Under the pieces are notes generated by a model. It had not been told where the DNA came from. It did no database searches and saw only the letters and a list, made by a program, of their open reading frames with translations. Positions 31,537 through 35,733 of a DNA stretch of 35,733 bases are shown here, piece by piece. Source of the DNA: Lentimicrobiaceae bacterium (lineage in GTDB: Bacteria > Bacteroidota > Bacteroidia > Bacteroidales > JAGONC01); contig JAGONC010000033.1 of NCBI GenBank assembly GCA_017993235.1, forward strand, positions 1-35,733, read 5' to 3'. Within the stretch, counting starts at the first letter, position 1, and every line of letters begins with the position of its first letter. The position numbers and the translations under genes were made by a program.

Positions 31537-33497
31537 TTAGTGCACAGTGCAAGATTATTTTTACATATCTCAAAGTCAGGCTTGAGTCGAAGTGCCTTTT
31601 TAAACTCCTCCTCTGCTTTGTCGGCCTGGCCCAGGCGAAGATAACAAACACCCACCGTGTTGATCACTTCAGCATTGCCGGGTCGCTGCAGGAGGTATTC
31701 GTTGAGATCAGTGATACAAAGTAGGTATTCATTCATATTCAGGTAAGTCACACCTCGGTTCAGCAGGATGTCGGGATCGGAAGGCTTGAGTTGGTTAGCC
31801 CGGTCAAGTGCTTTCAGTGCAAGCCGGTATTGTCCTTTCATCCCGTAAACCGCACCCATGTTCGTAAAACCCTCTGCGAACCAGGGGTCGACCTTTGTGA
31901 TCAGCAGGTAATCCTGCAGTGCCCTGTCGAGGTCTCTCTGGCCGCAGTAAATCCTTGCACGGCTGTTATAAGCATAATAACACGCCGGATCGAGGGCGAT
32001 GGCACGGTTGAAATCATGCAACGCCTCTAGGGTATCTCCTTTTCCGTTGTAATAATTGCCCCTCCCGTTCCAGGCTGCAGCCTCCCCCGGATACATTTCC
32101 AGAACATGTGACCACATTGACTCGCCATTTCGCCAGATCTGAGAAAGGCGATGAGAAGACAAGCCATATAAGAAAGCCATGAATAGGAAGATTGTCCAGA
32201 CTACAGGGCGGAGTTTCGCATGAAAAAGGATCAGCTGACGGGCTGCTCCAACAGCCATCATCAGGATGCCGGTTATAGGAATGTACATATAACGATCGGG
32301 GATGAATACCCCTGTTCCCCGCTCATCGATGGCCAGGGCAGGGGATAGCGTGATCAGGAAGAACAGATACCCGGTAAGCATCCAGGGCACTTTCTTCCGG
32401 AAGCAGAAGATCAATATCGTTAACAGCATAAACAACAGCACCAGAAAATGGACCCCATAACCAAGGCTCTTAAGAAGGGTTTCCTGCATGTACAGGGGCG
32501 AAAGCTTCACGGGGATGATGATATGCTTCATCCAGAGGATGATACGGGTTGAAATTACCAGCAGCCGTAAATAGAGGGGAGACAGGTCAGCCAGGTAGGC
32601 AGGATGGGACCTGTTCCCTGCATTTGCAATTCCATCCGTCAGCCCACTGGCATATTGTGTGAAGTTGCCCAACAGACCATAAAGATAAAGTGCAAGGATG
32701 AGTACTGCCAGGTGCGGCAGTTTCTCCGCCACCGTCCGGATCGTGATTTCACGTCCCAGCATCCGGTCGACAAGGAAAAGAACGGCCACTAACGTAATGC
32801 CCATTGACTTTGAACCGATGACCATCAGGTAGCCAACAGCGGAAAGTACACATAGCAAGGCTTTTTGGGTCCTCACATAATGGACGTACGACAGTAATGA
32901 AAGCAGGTAAAAGAAGGCGCAGAGAAGATCTTTCCTTTCCGATGCCCATGCAACGGATTCCACGTGCAGGGGATGCAAAGCAAACAAAAGCGATAAGGCT
33001 ACTGCAAGGACATACCGGAACCGCTGAGGATTTCGTGTGGGAGTTTGCCTGAAAGGATTCGGCAGTTGCCCGATGAGCCTGCTGCTAATCAACCAGATAA
33101 GGATTACATTACATATGTGCAGCAGGAGGTTACCCAGATGGAATACTTTCGGATTCAAGCCAAATAACCGGTATTCAATATTCCAGGAAAGGAATACCAG
33201 TGGCTTGAAATGGGGGCTGAAGAGGTTTTTCTGAAAAAAATCCCTGATCATCACATCTGCTCCATTGATTACCAGCGGATTGTTTGTTATCAACCGGAAA
33301 TCGTCGAAGTTGACAAAATCATTCCTGATGACGGGTGAGAAAGTCAGGAATGTGCAGAGGATAAGGATCCCGGGTGATAGAATGTGGTTAATCATTCCGG
33401 GCCGGACGTGCTGAGAGGACTTTCTGCGTATCTCCGGGGATTTGAGTGCCATGGTGAGCGGATATCGGTTACACTGGTTAATCCCCGAATTAGCCAA
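31497..33497 (-). CDS. Multi-pass membrane protein with TPR repeats, TMTC/GT-C-like
   Basis: A protein of up to 666 residues. About ten to eleven transmembrane helices fill residues 36-430, and the first loop FVNFDDFRLITNNPLV plus HPLHVESVAWASERKDLLCA resemble the GT-C fold of TMTC-type O-mannosyltransferases, where an acidic loop pair is catalytic. From about 445 on there are five or more TPR units (AAAWNGRGNYYNGKGDTLEA, then repeats of 34 residues ending NAEVINTVGVCYLRLGQADK). A protein-glycosylation role is the family expectation; the lipid-linked sugar donor is unknown. The final residues (KRREEKGERREEK) come from the inverted repeat described at 31462-31536. Starts at 33497, 33452 (MALKSPE) and 33395 (MINHIL) are all possible; the longest is given. 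No neighbour is clearly linked. Confidence 0.8.
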   Translation of the reverse strand: MANSGINQCNRYPLTMALKSPEIRRKSSQHVRPGMINHILSPGILILCTFLTFSPVIRNDFVNFDDFRLITNNPLVINGADVMIRDFFQKNLFSPHFKPLVFLSWNIEYRLFGLNPKVFHLGNLLLHICNVILIWLISSRLIGQLPNPFRQTPTRNPQRFRYVLAVALSLLFALHPLHVESVAWASERKDLLCAFFYLLSLLSYVHYVRTQKALLCVLSAVGYLMVIGSKSMGITLVAVLFLVDRMLGREITIRTVAEKLPHLAVLILALYLYGLLGNFTQYASGLTDGIANAGNRSHPAYLADLSPLYLRLLVISTRIILWMKHIIIPVKLSPLYMQETLLKSLGYGVHFLVLLFMLLTILIFCFRKKVPWMLTGYLFFLITLSPALAIDERGTGVFIPDRYMYIPITGILMMAVGAARQLILFHAKLRPVVWTIFLFMAFLYGLSSHRLSQIWRNGESMWSHVLEMYPGEAAAWNGRGNYYNGKGDTLEALHDFNRAIALDPACYYAYNSRARIYCGQRDLDRALQDYLLITKVDPWFAEGFTNMGAVYGMKGQYRLALKALDRANQLKPSDPDILLNRGVTYLNMNEYLLCITDLNEYLLQRPGNAEVINTVGVCYLRLGQADKAEEEFKKALRLKPDFEICKNNLALCTKRREEKGERREEK

Positions 33498-33557
33498 AAC
33501 GTGACCCTGGCGGGAAAGGAAAAATCAATCCTGATACGATTTTGCTGGTTTTTTTTT

Positions 33558-33565
33558 TACTTTTG
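33558..33565 (+). promoter_or_regulatory. Promoter -7 box of gcvT
   Basis: TACTTTTG matches TAnnTTTG, 30 bases before the ATG at 33596. The nearest TTTG upstream (33541-33544) leaves only a 13-base spacer, so the -33 box is uncertain. Its position makes the upstream in-frame ATG at 33542 an unlikely start. Confidence 0.4.
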
Positions 33566-33595
33566 CTCATGTTAACCTATAAAATTTTTTTTATC

Positions 33596-34699
33596 ATGAA
33601 GTTTACCGCTTTTACAAAGTTCCACGAACAGCTGGGCGCAAAGATGGTTGAGTTTGCCGGCTACTGGATGCCTGTTCAGTTTGAAGGGGTGAATGTGGAA
33701 CATGAGACCGTTCGCAACAGCCTTGGTGTGTTCGATGTTTCACACATGGGAGAGATCTGGATTCGTGGACCGAAAGCCCTTGATCTCATACAGTTCATTG
33801 CATCCAACGATGCTTCGAAACTGACAGACGGGAAAGTACAGTACTCCTGTTTTCCCAACGGAAAAGGAGGAATTGTCGATGACCTTCTGGTGTATCGTAT
33901 CGCAGAGGGTGAATATTTTCTGGTTGTGAACGCAGCGAACATTGAAAAGGATTGGAACTGGATAAGGCTTAATGGGGAGAAGATGGGGCTGAAGGTCGGA
34001 ACGGATATGGTGAATGCCTCGGATGAATATGCACAGCTGGCTGTGCAGGGTCCACTGGCCCTGAAGGCGATGCAGAAGCTCACCACCGAACCGGTGGTGG
34101 ATATGGAATATTACACCCATAAGACCATCGACTTTGCCGGGGTAAAGGATGTGCTTTTTGCTACGACCGGTTACACAGGATCCGGAGGATGCGAGATCTA
34201 CATGAAGAATGATGTTGCTCCTGCGATCTACCAGGCAGTGTTTGAGGCCGGAAAGGAATTCGGGATCAAATCTATAGGCCTGGGCGCCCGCGATACCCTG
34301 CGCCTTGAAATGGGATTTTGTTTGTACGGTAATGATATTGATGATACTACTTCTCCCATCGAAGCAGGACTGGGCTGGATAACGAAATTCGCGGATTACA
34401 GGAACTTCATGGATATGGAATATCTCCTGAAACAAAAACAGGAAGGAGTCACACGGCGCTTGAAAGGCTTTGAAATGATTGACAAGGGAATACCCAGGCA
34501 ACATTATCCGATCCTGAACCAGGCTGGTGAAAAGATTGGTGAGGTAACCTCAGGAACGATGGCGCCCTCCCTCAAAAAGGCGATCGGTATGGGTTATGTG
34601 AATAAGGGGTACTGGGATGCTGATAACGAGATCCACATTGAAGTCCGTGGCAGATTACTTAAAGCAAAGATTGTGAAGACGCCCTTTTATAAACCTTAG
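33596..34699 (+). CDS. gcvT: Glycine cleavage system T protein (aminomethyltransferase)
   Basis: A 367-residue enzyme that takes the aminomethyl group from lipoylated H protein, gives methylene to tetrahydrofolate and releases ammonia. The N-terminus KFHEQLGAKMVEFAGYWMPV and VEHETVRNSLGVFDVSHMGE are diagnostic, as are ALKAMQKLT, TGYTGSGGCEIYM, GLGARDTLRLEMGFCLYGND and the C-terminal GEVTSGTMAPSLKKAIGMGY. The folate-site Asp in DVSHMGE is present. The ATG at 33596 (MKFTAFTKF) matches family starts; an in-frame ATG at 33542 would add a hydrophobic stretch that lies over the promoter. The other glycine cleavage genes are not in the window. A small TGCGG/CCGCA hairpin at 34707-34720 follows its stop. 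Confidence 0.95.
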   Translation: MKFTAFTKFHEQLGAKMVEFAGYWMPVQFEGVNVEHETVRNSLGVFDVSHMGEIWIRGPKALDLIQFIASNDASKLTDGKVQYSCFPNGKGGIVDDLLVYRIAEGEYFLVVNAANIEKDWNWIRLNGEKMGLKVGTDMVNASDEYAQLAVQGPLALKAMQKLTTEPVVDMEYYTHKTIDFAGVKDVLFATTGYTGSGGCEIYMKNDVAPAIYQAVFEAGKEFGIKSIGLGARDTLRLEMGFCLYGNDIDDTTSPIEAGLGWITKFADYRNFMDMEYLLKQKQEGVTRRLKGFEMIDKGIPRQHYPILNQAGEKIGEVTSGTMAPSLKKAIGMGYVNKGYWDADNEIHIEVRGRLLKAKIVKTPFYKP

Positions 34700-34735
34700 C
34701 AACAACTGCGGTCATCCGCAAAAGGTAGCTTCTAT

Positions 34736-35473
34736 ATGACCACAACCTCCTCAACCATTGAAGTTTGTTTCTCTCCAAAGCTGCTTAAGTACATTCGTAC
34801 AAGGGAGGAATGCATCGTTGTCGTTACGGATATCCTCCGCGCGTCGACATCCATTTGTTCAGCCCTGGAGCATGGTGCACTCAAGGTCATGCCGGTGGCC
34901 ACCCTTCAGGAAGCCATGAAATTAAAAGAGAAGGGCATGCTCGTGGCAGCTGAGCGCAATGGTGTAAAGGTTGATTTTGCTGATTTCGGTAATTCTCCAT
35001 TTGAATTTACAGCGAAAAAACTAAAGGGAAGGATCCTTGTCTACACGACCACCAATGGGACCCGCGCCATTGAGATGGCACGGGAGGTGGGAACGGTGGC
35101 CATCGGAGGTTTTGTGAACCGGCAGGCGCTAAGCAGGTGGATCCTGAGGCAGGATAAGCCGGTGGTGATCCTCTGTGCAGGCTGGAAGAACCAGTTCAAC
35201 CTGGAAGATGCCGTTTTTTGCGGTGCCATGATCGAATCGCTGATCGCACAGCGGCGTTACCGGATCGACTGTGATTCATCGGCTGCGGCCATGGATCTGT
35301 GGTCCGTGGCAAAGCACAACCTGCTCCGGTACATTGAAAAAGCCTCTCACCGCGAGCGGTTGAAGCAACTGGGTGCCGATGATGTTTTAGCGCATGCCTT
35401 CACACCCGATATTTCGGACGTGGTGCCCGTGCTCAACGGAGAATACATCAGTGATGTCTCGCGCATCATCTAA
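34736..35473 (+). CDS. comB: 2-phosphosulfolactate phosphatase (ComB) family protein
   Basis: A 245-residue member of the ComB family, first known from methanogen coenzyme M synthesis, where it hydrolyses 2-phosphosulfolactate to sulfolactate. I see IEVCFSPKLLKYI, VVVTDILRASTSICSAL, AERNGVKVDFADFGNSPFEF, VYTTTNGTRAIEMA and FVNRQALSRWI, then LCAGWKNQFNLEDAVFCGAM. Many bacteria outside coenzyme M makers have this gene, so the reaction in this organism may differ. It follows gcvT by 36 bases on the same strand, past a weak hairpin, and could be co-transcribed. Start at the ATG at 34736 fits the family length. Confidence 0.88.
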   Translation: MTTTSSTIEVCFSPKLLKYIRTREECIVVVTDILRASTSICSALEHGALKVMPVATLQEAMKLKEKGMLVAAERNGVKVDFADFGNSPFEFTAKKLKGRILVYTTTNGTRAIEMAREVGTVAIGGFVNRQALSRWILRQDKPVVILCAGWKNQFNLEDAVFCGAMIESLIAQRRYRIDCDSSAAAMDLWSVAKHNLLRYIEKASHRERLKQLGADDVLAHAFTPDISDVVPVLNGEYISDVSRII

Positions 35474-35547
35474 ACCACCCCTCCCTTAATCATCCACTTC
35501 ACAATTCGCCTTCCCCTTCAACTTCGTATGTTCGAATGTTGGATATT

Positions 35548-35733
35548 TTATCCCGACCTGGCCTTTTTGAGTGCTTCTTCCATTTCCACAGGCTTTTTGG
35601 TACCCAGCAGAATCTTTTTCCCATTTTTCAACTCCAGTTGCAGGCCCATATTCCCGCTGATGTTATAAGCCACCCCGGCCTTTTTGCCTCCCATCCGGTA
35701 GCCCCATCCGCCATATTCCCCTATGGTACTGTA
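35548..35733 (-). CDS. C-terminal fragment of a hypothetical protein
   Basis: Sixty-one codons and a TAA stop on the minus strand, open at the right edge. The visible sequence begins YSTIGEYGGWGYRMGGKKAG and continues with GLQLELKNGKKILLGTKKP and an alpha-helical end (VEMEEALKKARSG). The strand pattern followed by a C-terminal helix is that of a PH-like domain such as that in bacterial membrane proteins of unknown function; Bacteroidota proteins ending this way are known to me only as hypothetical. It converges with comB across a 74-base gap in which I see no clear terminator. Confidence 0.7.
   Translation of the reverse strand, partial: YSTIGEYGGWGYRMGGKKAGVAYNISGNMGLQLELKNGKKILLGTKKPVEMEEALKKARSG

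Noticed and set aside
34707..34720. Small TGCGG/CCGCA hairpin after gcvT as terminator
   Set aside because: Five base pairs and no T-tract; too weak to claim.

Overview
The window looks like a chromosomal stretch of a Bacteroidota bacterium, probably Bacteroidales-like. The evidence is a set of TAnnTTTG -7 promoter boxes with TTG-type -33 boxes, many lipoproteins, a TonB-dependent receptor with an N-terminal CarboxypepD_reg-like domain, families typical of the phylum (DUF4294 and probably DUF6340), a tig-clpP-clpX cluster, and an ECF sigma/anti-sigma/Spy-like module. I see no phage, transposase, CRISPR array or rRNA. Most of the window is ordinary core genome with several small accessory modules, and it is unusually rich in short intergenic inverted repeats.

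Layout: (1) 1-6891 is a carbohydrate/phosphodiester region. A glycosidase-like lipoprotein is cut by the left edge, a small exported protein follows, and then comes a minus-strand operon of a 1148-residue six-hairpin glycosidase lipoprotein, a DUF6340-like lipoprotein and a secreted EEP-family hydrolase. (2) 7087-13187 holds a radical SAM protein, guanine deaminase, a class III aminotransferase, a nucleotide-sugar dehydrogenase, and a nicotinamide riboside salvage pair (PnuC plus a NadR-type kinase). (3) 13321-16943 holds a small lipoprotein and a minus-strand run of vWA protein, ECF sigma, anti-sigma-like membrane protein and Spy/CpxP-like protein. (4) 17172-24231 holds a GH3/serine-hydrolase fusion, pcm, and a tightly packed Gfo/Idh/MocA - lipoprotein - polyprenyl glycosylphosphotransferase operon. 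(5) 24329-28623 holds tRNA-Leu(UAG), tig, clpP, clpX and a DUF4294 protein, all on the minus strand. (6) 28810-33497 holds a TonB-dependent receptor with a periplasmic heavy-metal (HMA) protein, then a TMTC-like membrane protein with TPRs. (7) 33596-35733 holds gcvT, comB and the tail of a minus-strand hypothetical gene.

I do not see a clear-cut new defence or mobile system. The most unusual signals are: a GC-rich palindromic repeat lying in frame inside the large glycosidase, with a related complete copy upstream of the GH3 fusion that appears to supply half of that gene's promoter; a purine/pyrimidine inverted repeat that has become the C-terminal tail of the TPR protein; a 12-unit His-Glu dipeptide tract in trigger factor; an HMA gene whose first two thirds are about 24% GC and whose last third is about 54% GC; and a vWA gene heading an ECF sigma operon. 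Functions are inferred from sequence reading only; no database search was run.
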